A DNA stretch of 64,000 bases from Thamnidium elegans (GCA_025201345.1 JAIXMG010000011.1:682001-746000); one strand, 5' to 3'. Shown: positions 45,401-60,861, counted from the first letter of the stretch. A program made the numbers and translations. The notes: a model not told the origin generated them from the sequence alone.

Positions 45401-48161
45401 TTTATCATCACTCTTTTTCTTTAGGTTGGTAAATGCAGTTCTTACAAGTTGTTGTTTCTTTGTTGAGACTGTATCTGTAGTTGCGCCACTACTAGTACCG
45501 TTGGAATCATGCGCAAACGAAATGAAATTCTCATCATCATCATCGTCATCAACAACATAGGGTGTAGAATTTCCATCCTCGTCCTCGTCTTCCGTACTGG
45601 TTTCATCATCATCAAACTGAATCGCCGAATAACTCATACTTTTACTTTTAGAAGGATGTCTGGCAACCGACAAGAAATCATGAAACTGTTGTTTATACGC
45701 ACTGACATCTCCATCTTCGCCATCTTCATCATATTCCGATTCAGAATCCGAGAAGCTGTCATCATCGCTATCTCTAAACCCAGCTCCATCTTCATCTTCA
45801 AACCAAGTAGCGAAATATCGTACTACATACTGATGATGTAAACTAGACAAAGAATGCACTTCTCTCAAGATTTTTCTTAAATCTTCGCTATCTTTAGGAT
45901 CCAATCGAATTTTTTTAATTGCATATAATCGACCATCTAATCGATTACGTGCTTTAACTACTTCTCCAAACCCTCCTTTACCTAAAAACTCGATTTCTTC
46001 AAAGTCTGTCTTGTAACGTGAGGATCCAAAGTTAGGTGTAGCAGGTGAGGTATCGGGCAGCGGTGCCTGCGTGGTTGGTACATTGTTAATCATATGGTTG
46101 TTGGGTGGGTACATGGATTTATTAAAGTCATGATGGGCTGCTAAAGAAGGTTCAAATAATTGAGGAGGACCTACTTTATGAGGCTTTTGTAAAGATTTTG
46201 AATTCATATGAGGTGCCACTTTTTTTTAAAAAAAAAAGTCAATAAACAAATTCAATTATATATATATAGTTACATACCGTTAGTAGAGAATACAGGTGGT
46301 GCAGCTTGTTCAGCAATCATCGACTCGTTATCACCAGCAAAGAAAGGATCATTCATCAAATCAATAGCTGTAGGTCTTTTCTTTGGATCAGGTTCTAATA
46401 ACCGTCTTGCAAATTCATTAGCTACAGGCGGTAACTCCGATGAAGCCGTTCTCATAAACGCCTCAAAATCACCAAACTCTCTTGTGACATCTACACCCCA
46501 CAACATTTCAATGAATACAACACCAAGACACCAGATATCGTTTTTTCTACCGTATACACCAGGTCGTTCACGTAGTTCGGGTGAAGACCAAGATGCAGTA
46601 CTATAGTCAGCCAATTTATTTTCCATTTCTTCAGATTCGACCAAATAATTGGACTTGTTTAAATCTAACAAGCGTTAGATTATTATTATTTTAAGAGCGA
46701 GAAAAAAGATCTTACCATGTAATCGCTTGTTATAACTGATATCAGCTAATTTTAAAGACTGATTACTGCTACAAAAGATACTATTTGAACGAATATCTAA
46801 AAAAAAAAAATTAAAAAAAAAAATTCATGCAAATTTTTTTTAACGTGTTTCTTTTTACCTTTGCAAACAAATCCATTTAAATGAATATGATTCAAAGCCC
46901 ACACCAACTGCTTCATATATTTACGAACAATTGACAACCTAAGTCCACCACCACACTTTTTTAATAGATCATATAAACTTCCACCTTGTTCATACTCCAT
47001 CAAGACATGCAATACCCAAGATTTTCTATCCATACGTGACCTGTCCAAGCGAGCATCATAAATATTTAAAATATGCGGATGCTGTAAAGACCTCAATCGA
47101 TCCAATTCCCTTTCAATATCTTGCAATTTTCTTTTCCCTGCTTGAGTGGTATAATAGGACCCTGATACATCGACGCGTTTAATAGCCAAAAGACAAGGCA
47201 AACTTTCAATTTCGTCTGTGTTACCATCTGTCAGTTGATAATTGATAGGTTGAGCTGAAAATGTTTCACCTACAACTCCTTTTCCAACACAAGGTCCAAC
47301 AGCTACCGTACGAAACGAAATGGTCTTGGGTATCACTTCTTCAATAGCAATGGTAATTAAATTCTCAAACCGAATTAATTTAATTTCACTGCTATCAATG
47401 AACGAACTTTCATCTAAATTATCCTGATAATCATCATCCACAATATCCTCTCCACCATCCGTGAACCCCAGCTCCTGTCGTTGTTGTCGAGCCACTCTAG
47501 CATGTTCTCTCTTCCTCTCCAAATCCCTTTGAATCTTTTCATTCATCATATCTGACTGAACTCTTAACTCTGCCTCACGTTCTTTGCGTTTGCGATCCAA
47601 TTCCTCTAACTCTCTTTCACGCTCCACCTTTAAATCCTGTTGATTTCGGATCACCATTTGTTCGTGTAAAGTCAATTTAGATACGGCTGAAGGTGGTGCA
47701 TTATGATTTGCCAAGAAAGCGCGAACATGATCACTTAAGTCCCACATCATTTCTTGACCTTGTAATAATTTAGCTGTTTGTTGTAAAGAGCTTGTCAGTT
47801 GATGTAAAACGTTTGCGGAAAGTCCACGTGCATTGATAAGGTGTAGTTCAGGTGGTTTGTTAGGGTATGATTTTGGAAACCTTACTTGAAGATCAACTGT
47901 TGCATGAGCTTCTGTTTCTTCTACACCTAATGGACATAAATGAAGTATAAATTCGGGATCAGGATGAGACACCTTAAAAATAAAATAAAGTTAAGCTGAG
48001 TCATTTTTTTTTATTTTTTTTTTTTTTAAAAAAAAGAGAGGAGTTTTTATTAGTACCTTCCAAGCAGTTTTATTGACAACAGGATGGTAATCCTCCATAA
48101 AGATTGCTTTTAAAGCTTCAATTTCATTTTCTTGAACCTGTTTAAGTTCTTCCAGATCCAT
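42442..48161 (-). CDS. GCN2: eIF2alpha kinase GCN2
   Basis: Cytosolic kinase that senses uncharged tRNA and phosphorylates eIF2alpha, lowering general translation during amino-acid starvation. It is about 1,580 residues in roughly eight exons. An N-terminal RWD domain (from MDLEELKQVQENEIEALKAI) would bind GCN1. A charged helical linker and a pseudokinase follow; in the pseudokinase the HRD position reads degenerate (NGFVCKDI). The active kinase has FLGKGGFGEVVKARNRLDG, the lysine in YAIKKIRLD, a long acidic insert between N-lobe strands (typical of eIF2alpha kinases), IHRDLKPPNIFLD, IGDFGLAT and YVSPEI. A HisRS-like domain comes next (HIFFDHIRDQMTKVFRRHGA, VYRENQSGGQPEAVLEADFD, VLAVGGRYDWLV), then a C-terminal ribosome/dimerisation domain ending FALLCVLP. 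Start chosen because it gives a complete RWD domain. Confidence 0.95.
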
Positions 48162-48535
48162 ATTATCTTTTATTGCTGTAAGTGTATGTGCGTATAAAAA
48201 TAAAATAAAAAAAAAGGGTTTGTTTTGTTTGTTGTCTTGTTTTTTTTTGATATCTGTTTTTGTAGGTACTATTTTTGAAAAAAAAATGAAATGTCGAAAG
48301 AAAAAAAAGGGAATTTATTCCATTTTAAACATTTTTTTTTCTTTTAGTGTAAAAAAAAAAGGGTATGTATAGGTTACGAAAAGAGATAATATAAGGGCGT
48401 TTTTAAAGAAGAAGAAAGAAATACGAAAAAATTAGGCGTATTTAAACCAAAAAAAAAAAAAAAAGTCGGGGTTATTTTGTATTGTATGACTCTTCCTTCA
48501 TCATTTTTATTCAAGTTAAGCTGCAATAAGTTTTT

Positions 48536-51243
<2,708 letters not shown>

Positions 51244-51375
51244 TTTTGTATGTATAATAAAAATAAAAAAATGGGGGGGGGGAGAAAGAAAAAAAAAAAA
51301 AAGACAACTCACTTAAAAATAATGCATATCACGTGAGGGGTGGAGAAAATTTATATATATAAAAAAGGGGATATC

Positions 51376-53013
51376 TTAAAGTTGTGTTACAGTAGTAGCA
51401 GCTATCTTTTCAGCCATCATGGCAACGATAGCAGCTCCTACTATTCGAGAATGTTTAACTACACCCACCGAGAGTTTAACTGCCATATGGTCAGGGATAA
51501 GATCTTTGATTGTTTTACATACGCGAGGGTGAAATGAAGGGTAGTCTTCGTATATACTTCCACTAATAGCTATTTTTTAAAAATTAAAATAAGTATATAA
51601 ACTTGAAAAGAAAAAGAAAATTGTACTTACAGATGGCGTACCCTTCGTCAGTCATGCCTATTCCAGTAGAAGCCATATGCTGAACAATAGCCGCAATAGC
51701 TGTACCTACCAACACGGCTGCTCTATTTCCAATCAACTCACAGACCTTCTTCACTACCTGCCTATCACCAACTGTTGTCTTTGACAGATCAAGCATATCC
51801 TCCAACACAATTCTTGTATCTTCCAAGATATCCGAATCATCCGCTTCACAAACGTACATATAACTTGTATCAAAACTATGAGCAGTATTTAAGGTCTCTG
51901 ACGATTCACCACGAAACAAAATTTCTCTATCAACCAAATAAATCAAAATATTTCGAACCAATTCACCCAAGAAAATACCAGTTGTCATCTTTTCAAATAC
52001 GTGAAACTGCGGGTTGATAGATTCTCGCGCCAACTTTCGATCGAACCAGGTACAAGGTAATGTACGTCGAGAAGAACCAAAATTACACCATTCCGTATTC
52101 ATAATCATATCCAGGTCTCGTGTAACGCTGGAATCTTTTAATTTCGTTACGTTTTTTACAGGTTCGTAGTAAGCGCAGTTGGTACCAAGACTGTGTACGA
52201 TACCTAAGCGAGTTGTAGGATGCTGATATGCGTGAGCCAACAAAGTGCAAACAGAGTCTATAACGTTAATAATAATTTAATTTTTTAATATGTATTTTGT
52301 ATATATTATGAGTGATTACCATTCGCGGTGGCAACAATTTTAATAGGCAGGCCTTTTAACCTTAAACGTTCATGCATTAACTCAACAATATCTACCCCAA
52401 CACCATTAGGATAGCTAAAACCATAACCTAACGATAGAATACGCCCACTATCCAACCTTGTTTGTTTAATAGCGAAACCAAATGAAACTGCCATTGGATA
52501 AATGAACAAATCTTGCGTACCAACGCGCATCAAGAAATCAGAAATACATTCAACAACATAATCAATTAATACGGCAAAGTCATCGCCACTGGCTAAATCT
52601 TGCGGTATCTTATATTGGTATTGGTTGATCGCTAACTTTCCATTATCGCCTTTTAATTTAACTTGACAAGCATAAATGTCCATACCTGCAATTTCTAATG
52701 CAAGATAGGTTCCTTTTTCATCTCCAGTTGGGTAACCTAAGATATACATGTATAATAAATAAATACACACACACACACACACATACGATAATTTTTTTTT
52801 CAAGTTACCAGTAACATAGGTAGGAATCATATTTAGATCACTAGATCTATCGTCTGCTAATCCAGCAACTAATTCATTTCGAAAAGAATCTACAATATTT
52901 AAAAGAGTAGCATTGTCAAGACAGAATAGTTGTTCTAATTCTTTGACAGCATCAGCTTGTTGTTGGTTACAGTGATCCAAATTAACAAGTGGAACCGATT
53001 GACGTTGACTCAT
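51376..53013 (-). CDS. atypical hexokinase-like protein
   Basis: About 490 residues with the hexokinase layout throughout, but several substrate-binding motifs are altered. Phosphate-1 motif: LALEIAGMDIYACQV, where active enzymes have LALDLGGTNFRV. Sugar-binding segment: AVSFGFAIKQTRLDSGRIL, where SFP is expected, and then LGYGFSYPN where WTKGF (with the glucose-contacting lysine) is expected. The catalytic base region is kept (ATANDSVCTLLAHA, with Asn-Asp), as are MNTEWCNFG and FEKMTTGIFLGEL. The adenosine-side motif reads HSRIVGAAI in place of DGSGKGAA. Such changes are seen in fungal regulatory hexokinase-like proteins (HxkC/XprF type in Aspergillus). I infer a sensing or regulatory role, or strongly reduced activity. 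An in-frame ATG at 53025 would add four residues. Confidence 0.85.
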
Positions 53014-53210
53014 TAGTTTTCTCACTAAGTAAAAAAAAAAAAAAAAAAAAAAAAGAGAGTTTTTTACGAAAACAAGTTGTTTCCCTTTTTTTTATATATA
53101 TAAATATAACTAGTTTTTTATTGGATGAGGGGAACAAGCGGGTAAAAAATATAAAGGGAATTTTAAATAAATGTGTGTGTACTTGGGAAACTTTTTTTTT
53201 TTTTATTTTT

Positions 53211-54095
53211 TTATTCTTCTTGTTCAGCTTGGTAGTAAGGTTCAAGGTACCATTGTTGAAGTTCATTTTCATTACTTTTAATACCAACTTTAATATAAGA
53301 AGCATCATCCTATATTTTAAATAAAAACGTTAATATTATTTTTTTGAGTTTAATCTAATCTTATAATCCCATTTTACCTCGGCAACTAAAACGAGTCTAG
53401 GGTCAGCTACTGCATACACAAATCCGTCACAAATTCCCCATCTTTGGTTGTGTGCCCTAAAAAAAAGTTGTTGTGTGAGTAAAAAAATACTGTTTTTTTT
53501 TTCACACTCTTTTCTTACATGGTCTTTTTGCGGTCAAATTGCAAAAGTTTGGCATCATTTCTCAAGTCACCTAGAAAAATCTAAATTAGCACATATAAAT
53601 CATGTGCTTATTTTTTTTTTTTTTTTTTTTTTTTACCTCCATCAATATCCATAACTAGTATCAAACATGTATTAGCTCTTTTTTTTTTTTTTTTTTTTTT
53701 TTGTATGTTACTATTTAAACTTACCAAGGGAAGAGTGCTTAGAAACCAAACAACCACCTTCGAAACTCCACAACTAATTTATTTTTAATATATATGTTTA
53801 CACACATGTGTTTTATTCTGTACCTGAGAATCCTCGTCGTTCTAATAATAATATGCAAGCTTAATACATAAACGCGAAAAAAATATAATAAATGTATAAA
53901 CTAACCTTGTTATCAGTAACAAGCTTGGTACCAGCCTTTTATTTTTTTTGTGGGGTTTTATTAAAACTTGTAATCTTCAAAAAAAAAAAAAAAAAACTCT
54001 ATTCTTTACAATTGTACCTTTTCTTCATTATTAACACTAATGACTAAACCATTCTTTTGGCACTTGAGAAAGAAATAACCTTGACTGGGGAACAT
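53211..54095 (-). CDS. small ricin-B-type beta-trefoil lectin-like protein
   Basis: Exons on the minus strand are 54095-54018, 53935-53906, 53841-53824, 53773-53725, 53654-53637, 53570-53519, 53456-53378 and 53309-53211. They join into one frame of 140 residues. It starts MFPSQGYFFLKCQKNGLVIS. The beta-trefoil signature is visible as three QxW motifs (SQLWSFEGG, NQRWGICDG, QQWYLEP) and one LVMDIDGG-like strand. There is no signal peptide and no transmembrane segment, so it is probably cytosolic, a known arrangement for small fungal trefoil lectins. Ligand unknown. Two exons are only 18 nt long, both in phase, making this one of the most fragmented genes for its size in the window. It follows the hexokinase-like gene on the same strand. 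Confidence 0.85.
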
Positions 54096-57000
54096 TTTAA
54101 ATAAAATATATATGTATGTAGGAAGGAAAAAGAAAAAAAAAAAGAAAAAAAAAATGAAAGCCCTAAAAGTCCAAGTTTGTACTATAGACCGAATAATTCG
54201 TAGTACAAACACTTTGTTCTATTTACAACTGTTATACGTATAAATTTAAGCCTTTTTTGTTATGAATAAACAAAAGGATTTCTTCTTTTTTTTTTTAAAG
54301 ATATGGATCGTCCCGCTATTTTTTTTCCATGCAGTTAAGTAATAGAACGGAAAACTTTTTTTTCCCTTTTTTTTTGTGGTGGTCGTACAAAGTAATACTT
54401 GGTCTTTTCACATGGATCAAACTAAAAAGAAGCTAAATGACGCACTAGCTTCTAAAGCCTTCTTTTTCTTGAGTGGTAAGGGGGAGGGGTGGAGGGGTGA
54501 TGTGTACTGGGATGATTCGGTAATAATTAAAATATAAAACATGGTAGCTGGACCCGCTAAATAAAGTTTTAATCATATTTTATACATGTTGTCCCGTTAA
54601 CATCAAAAGCAGAAGAAGAAAGGGATTTACCAGATACCGTTCTTCCCACATTCAATGTATAGGATTTTTTTTTAAAAAAAAATCCGCGCTGTTACTTTAG
54701 AAAAAAGCTAATCTTTTAAATCCGATCAGGTTGGGCCACAATTTTTTTTTGGGCCACTTGAAAATAGGACACTTCTTGAAAATGGGACACTCGATTAAAA
54801 GTGAAGGTTTTATTTTCATGATACTATACTATACTATAACAGAACTAATAAATACACGGTTCATTTCGATTTTGATAAAATATCTTTGAGGAAGTAGAGT
54901 GTGAATAGTAAAAAGGTCAAGAACAATCATCCTTGTTGGCCTTCTTTTGTTCAGCATTTACAGTTACAGACCTTTCTCAACCCATGTAGGATTGAGCAAC
55001 AACAGACAATACTTGATCATCATTAATAATGTCATAGGTCATAGAGAAAAAAAAAAGAGTTTTTTATTCAATTAGAGTTATAAAATGTTAATTATTAAGG
55101 GACTTGATTCAGAATACAAATGTACAGCTACAAAAAAAAAAAAAAAAAAAAAAACTCAGTAAAATGTCTATTGCTAGGCGTCAATGGGTGTTAAGTGCAA
55201 TACCCCGGGATCTTTTCGAAAGCTTAACCATGTTGGAGTTCTGCTACTGACCAAGGATGCGGTAGCCCAATGCGAACGTTCCCTTAATAAACCAAGACGT
55301 GTAACTGTTAGGCCTCTACTAGTCTAAGACTGAGGTCAATACCCAGTGATCCGTTCAAAAGTCTAACCGGGTTGGAGTTCAGATAATAATAAGCATTGGC
55401 GCATGAGGATTTTCGCTTACTAACCACGACATGTACACATCAACCATTTCACTGAGTAAGCTATAAAAACTTAATTAAAATTAAGGTTATTTCTTGGTAC
55501 GTAATTTTTTGGTGCACTTCCGACAATAACAGGTACTTTACATGTAAAAACGACTTTTTTTTAAATATCGTGAAATTGTAAAATAAATATCATGATGATT
55601 AAATAAACCTCGTTTTATCATAGTTGAATAAACCCCTTTTTATCATGATTAAAATCACTTATTTATTCCATCCTTTTTTTTTAACAATGAATTCATATAC
55701 AAGCAAATATTTTTTATACAATAAAATGTCTAAATATTTCCTGTCTTTTGGATATTTTATTACTATTAAAAAAAATACTACTAAATTATCCAACACGGAA
55801 AACGCCATTGATGCTTTTTACATCTTCTTCATGCCTCCATCAAGAAAAAAAGTAAAAAACGCCGAACTCTTGAATATTACTGGGCCTACAATAATGAGGA
55901 TCAAATTGATCACCTCGCATTCTTCAATCAATTCATTAATTTGAGCCATAATTTCTTCAGCTGTAAAAGCTTTCACATATATAGTTTAACTTCTACTCTT
56001 TTTTCTCTTTTTTAATATCAAGTACGACCATGTGTGTAGCCCGTCCTTTTTTTTTAAAAAAAAAAGAAAGAGACCATGGGTAAGTAATACGTTTAGGGGA
56101 TTTTCCATCCTTCTTATCCACGTTGACTGATTAAAAAACATCTTTTATTTATTCCAAATTTTTTTTTGAACTAATAGTTGGAACTAACTAGTACAAACTA
56201 TATCTAACATAGGTTGATCAGTGTAACACACACAGAAAGAAAAAAGTATAAAACAATCCATTTTGTTTTTTGAATAGAACTCACGAGAAAAAAAAAGAAA
56301 TATGACAGCTTTGCCAAAACTCTAATTTTCGTAATCGTGTATTGATAAAGCCGATATTTCGCCCCTTCTCCATTAAACTTTTCTTCCCTTTTTAAGTGAA
56401 CAATACTCTAAATTATAAACTTGAAATCACATTCCACTATATAATAAAGGTACAACTTTAAAAATAACGTGGCTTTTTTTTTGTTAATATCTAAAAAACA
56501 AAAAATAGTTTACATTCTAAAAAGCAAATTTATTGTATAGATATAAATATAAATAGAGGCTTGTGAAAAGAGCCCCCCCCCCCTTTTTTTTTTAAACTTT
56601 TAGTTGCCACGTTAAAGAGCGTACAAAAAAGACACGCTCTATTACTGATTTTTTTATAAAAGGTACTCAAGTGAAGTGGACACTCATTTATCCCAGAATT
56701 TCGGATGTGCTTCCATAAAAATGAGCATCATTTTACTCTTCTATATTTGCAAAGGAAAAAAGACAGTTTAGGCTATCTTCTTGTTTATTGAGACCCTCAT
56801 ATTAATAAAAGAAATAACCTTCTTATTCATTTCACCTAATACAATTCCGAAAGCGATTTCTTAATGATTTGGCGCAATTTACAAACCTAGATATTAGTGT
56901 TACAAAAAAGGCAAATTGGAATTTTTTTCTTCAAAATCTGATATTCTAAATATAAACTTGCGTATAAATGTTGGCTAATTTTTTAATACAAGGACATAAA

Positions 57001-57835
57001 ATGTGTAATACCGAGTTCCTAAAAGTTCATATTAGTATTTTTTTTTTTGATAATTGTTATATCACATCATACCAATTAAAAAAAAAAAAAGTTTTAATGG
57101 GCATGTTATCACGATGTATTATCCTAAGTGAGTGATAAAAGTAAATATAAGTTTTATTTACTGTAAATGATGGGCTTTCTACAGAACCTCAAGCTAGATC
57201 AAATTTATATTTAGGTATCTTACCTGTACTAATGTAAGGCAGACTTTATAACGGAAACCATGTACGTGAATTAAGAGTTGACCACATTCTTGCGTAGATA
57301 AATAAGCTGTGTTCATGAAGTAAAAAAACATGAGAGAGAAAGAGGACCAAAGGATAGCATCAGCTTGAAAATATAGCGGCACCAGCTGTCACAAAAACCG
57401 ATAGAAACATTACCGGCTAGCACTATTCAGAGTTCGAGTAGAGTCCAAGCAGAGCAAGAGCTTTAATAGTCGTCTTGATTGCCAGAGTGATGTATTTCTA
57501 TAAAATAAGTAAAATTGAATATCATCTAACCCATTTTTCCAGAAAGAGGGGAGGGGGGATAGGAAACGAGACAGAGGTCACATTACCCAAGAAGACCCCG
57601 TAGCTGTCCAGATCATATTATGGACACATCGGAATATATAGAAGAGACGGTCGGTCAAAACTATAGAAGATTCAGTAGAAAAATTGATTTAGAATCATCA
57701 ATTTTATTAGTTGATAAAGAAAGAGATGTTTTTTTTACGATTAATTGCGGAGAATGTTGAAGATTACTGTCAGTATCAAAATCATTTTCTACAGTCGAAT
57801 CATCGCCTACGTACTCTTTTTTGTCGTACTCTCGA
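54096..57835. other. gene-poor region with repeats and scattered remnants
   Basis: 3.7 kb with no gene that I can defend. It contains an 18-bp tandem duplication (TTGAAAATRGGACAC units near 54758-54793), a diverged ~100-bp direct repeat (55198-55435) and a ~31-bp tandem repeat near 55590-55650. Two minus-strand stretches look protein-like: one near 55850-55976 reads KAFTAEEIMAQINELIEECE, and one at 57235-57385 reads YLSTQECGQLLIHVHGFRYK and ends at a good GTAAGA donor. I cannot join either into a gene. Confidence 0.5.
55198..55435. repeat. diverged ~100-bp direct repeat, two copies
   Basis: Copy 1 at 55198-55303 and copy 2 at 55337-55435 share, in order, CAATACCC, GATCYKTTC, AAAGYYTAACC, GTTGGAGTTC, and an end block ACCAMGACRTGTA. 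Similarity by eye is about 70 percent. No coding potential. Confidence 0.6.
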
Positions 57836-58084
57836 TTAAAAAACAGTTTTAAAGAATGAGGGAGGAGTATCACTGGTAGAAGTCATGTCTTCGAAATTGT
57901 CCTCCACGTTACTTTCTTCCATAATAACGTCACCATTATATTCGTATCTGAATAATTTTCAATCGTTAGTATATACTACATCGAGAGTTTATAAAGTATA
58001 GAACTCGAGAAATGCTACTTACTCGTTATCATTATCATAATCGAAAGCATCTGTAGTCACTGCTGGTAGGTCATAATCTAACAT
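57836..58084 (-). CDS. possible small acidic protein
   Basis: Two minus-strand exons (58084-58023 and 57947-57836) with a GTAAGT donor and TTCAG acceptor would give a 57-residue, strongly acidic protein (MLDYDLPAVTTDAFDYDNDN, then EYEYNGDVIMEESNVEDNF). Just beyond the stop, another frame stays protein-like and acidic (YVGDDSTVENDFDTDSN), so either a frameshift has shortened the gene or a further small intron is present. I do not recognise the family. Acidic disordered proteins of this kind cannot be assigned from composition. Confidence 0.35.
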
Positions 58085-58526
58085 GTTATCAGTATAATTT
58101 ATTCGGGTTCCTATTGCTAATTATTCCGTTCTTTATGGTAGTTACTGTATAAACCAAAGTATTCTAACAGTCAAAAATGCGCCAAGCTTTTATATGGTAA
58201 TATATACAATTCTAGCTATTATACTACGCCGTATAACTAATTATATCTCACTTATAGATTTACTTTTGTTGTAACGCGTTTCACAGATAATTTCAGCGGT
58301 TAATCGCTGAAAAACTATCAATGAAACTGCCCTGAAGCATCTATTTTACATCGAATCATCAAAAGTGTAAAACAAGTCACACTAGGTCACGAAAAAATAA
58401 AATAACAACAAAAAATCCATGCAAGTCTTTTTTGTTCTACACCAAAAAATCAAGGAAATTTATTTATTTTTTTGCTTAAAAAATAAAAATCGCAACTAGT
58501 TTATCGTTAAAAGGAAGAGAAAGAGG

Positions 58527-59812
58527 ATGGCACAAAGGCACCGAACGCAGGCCTCTGGTAAAAAGCCACACAGTAAACATGGTTTCGTCGAACGTTTCTT
58601 TCGAGTTACGCCAACAAGAAATGCTGCTTTTATATCAAAATTGTTTTCGTACGGTTTATTTTATTTTATACAATAAATAAATAAAAACTGTTCTAATAGC
58701 TAATCTTCTTCCATAGAATGGTAGATGATGAAAGTACTCAAGATCTAATTACATGGGCTGGTTCAGGAGATCAATTTACCGTATTTAATAATACCGAATT
58801 TTCAAGGATCGTTTTACCTCGTTACTTTAAACATTGTAACTGGTCTAGTTTTGTTAGACAGTTAAATAGTGAGTACCTTTTTTCTTTTCTTTTTCTTCAT
58901 ACAGTATAACCAACTAGAAATTCTTCCGCTTTCCTCTTTTTTTTTTTTAAAAAAAAAAGTGTATGACTTTCATAAAATTAATGAAAATAATAATGAAGAG
59001 GATGCCAACATGGCCGAAGTATCAGCACAACGTTGGGACTTTAAACATCCATGGTTTAATAAATCTGGATTTGACCGACTTCACAAGATAAGAAGGAAGC
59101 CACCTAGGAATCGACTCATACCACAAATAAGATATTCGAGTGCTATGGAGATATTACCTTCCAATAGTCCGGATTATGAAGTGGAACCATCTTCTTCCAC
59201 TGTCAATTCACCATCAAATAACAACACAACCTATGACGGTAATACGATCAATGCTATGACTCAAACTAGTCCTGCTGTTCAAGATGCGATCTGTCAGTTA
59301 CAAGGAACAGCTGGTACTTTGGAATCCAAATTAAATTTTACGGCTAATGAAGTACAATATTTAAGAAAGGTAACAGAGACTCAACAAGAGGTAAGTTTTG
59401 ATAGTAAAATAGTTTAATTATTATTATGCTTGCTAATATAAACAATTATAGATTCTAAACGAGTTATTAGCATCAGTTGAATATCTTAAATCAAAATACA
59501 GTATGTACACACACACACACACATACACATACACACACTTTTTTCTTTTTATATATCAGTATTTATACTTATAATTGGAAAATTAGATATATCAAATAGC
59601 GTAATAAACGCACAAACAAGAAAACCAAGAAAGATTCACGAACGTAAGCAATTAAAAAAAAAAATATACGTCATACAACTAAAAAAAAAAAAGTAGTTCT
59701 TGAGTCTCGTGTTGACTCACTCAATACAGAATTGAACCAATATCAAGCTGAACATGATTTTGATCGATTCCAAGCTGCAGAGTCAGAAAACAGATACAAC
59801 AACGAAAAATAA
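58527..59812 (+). CDS. HSF-domain transcription factor
   Basis: Exons 58527-58648, 58717-58868, 58960-59390, 59452-59500, 59587-59643 and 59694-59812 give 309 residues. After a short basic N-terminus (MAQRHRTQASGKKPHSKH) comes an HSF-type winged-helix DNA-binding domain: FISKLFSMVDDESTQDLITW, FSRIVLPRYFKHCNW, SSFVRQLNMYDFHKINE, and WDFKHPWFNKSGFDRLHKIRRKP. The invariant SFVRQLNMY..HK recognition region is intact, with Asp where many HSFs have Gly. A Ser/Asn-rich linker and a coiled-coil segment (LESKLNFTANEVQYLRKV, then ILNELLASVEYLKSKY) suggest oligomerisation. It is shorter than classical HSF1 and may be one of several SFL1/SKN7-like paralogues. Target genes unknown. Confidence 0.9.
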
Positions 59813-60267
59813 GATGTTTAAAAAGGTTTTTTTTTGCGGTATCTATGGGATTTTTTTCTTTTTTCTTTGTTGAAAAAGAAGCCTATAAACTGATCCAAAA
59901 AGTTTGAAATATACCAACATTGTGTTGCTTTCAGCGAAACCTTTTTAAACAATCTTATGTGGGGGTTAAGGAACAATAAAACATATTCAAACAGGATAAA
60001 ACAAGAGCAACTTTTTTTTTGGCGATAAAAAAAAAGTTATTCAACTGGCGTATTATATTATAATTCAACTGGAAGTCCTTATGTACATGCATATATCACT
60101 CTCAAGATTATTTAAACATAAAACCTATCAACATAGGAAATAACGCGTCAATTATATCTGGACTTTTTAGAAGTAAGTCTGGGTAAAGCAGCAAAGAAGC
60201 AAAGAAAATAATAATAATAATGGTTTACTGTTGTTCATCTTTTTTTCTTATATAAAACGAATGCTGA

Positions 60268-60299
<32 letters not shown>

Positions 60300-60468
60300 A
60301 AATGATTAAATTGTCCTTGTTACATAAAGTATCTTGTCGTAAACATATGTTTATTAAAATTCAGTTTACAAAATAACAACCGCAAGACCTCCTTTCCTTT
60401 TTTCTACCTTTATTTCCCTCTTTTCTTTTTTTTTTCTTCTCTTTTTTTTTTACAACAACAAAAAAACC
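59813..60468. other. intergenic region HSF-domain gene / DeSI gene
   Basis: About 650 bp of AT-rich DNA with T and A homopolymers and no gene. The segment directly before the DeSI start is pyrimidine-rich (60387-60450), probably its promoter. Confidence 0.5.
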
Positions 60469-60861
60469 ATGTTTGAATATATATCGAGTATATTTAACGA
60501 TACTAATGAGTCAGAAGATTCTTCAAAGCATCACGGTAAAGATGAATGAGATTATGCAAATGACTTTTTTTTTTAATCTAAACTTTTTTTTTTATTGTTA
60601 GTTTATGTTAATGTATACGACATGGTAAGATAATAAAACTTTATACAGTAAAAAAAATTAATTCGCTATTTTATTAGATTCAACCAAACTATATCACACA
60701 CTTTGGATATTATGCATTAGGCGTTGGCGTATTCCATTCAGGTGTAGAAATCTGCGGCAAAGAGTATTGTTTTGGAGGACACGAGGTACCAAATCTTACT
60801 GGCGTCTTTGTTGTCGAACCCAAAATAGGAATTCCAGAGCTTACATTAAAGTAATACACAC

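Noticed and set aside
34731..48161. Functional link between tRNA-His and GCN2 (which has a HisRS-like domain)
   Set aside because: They are separated by 7.6 kb of retroelement; eukaryotic neighbours need not be related, and nothing in the sequence supports a link.
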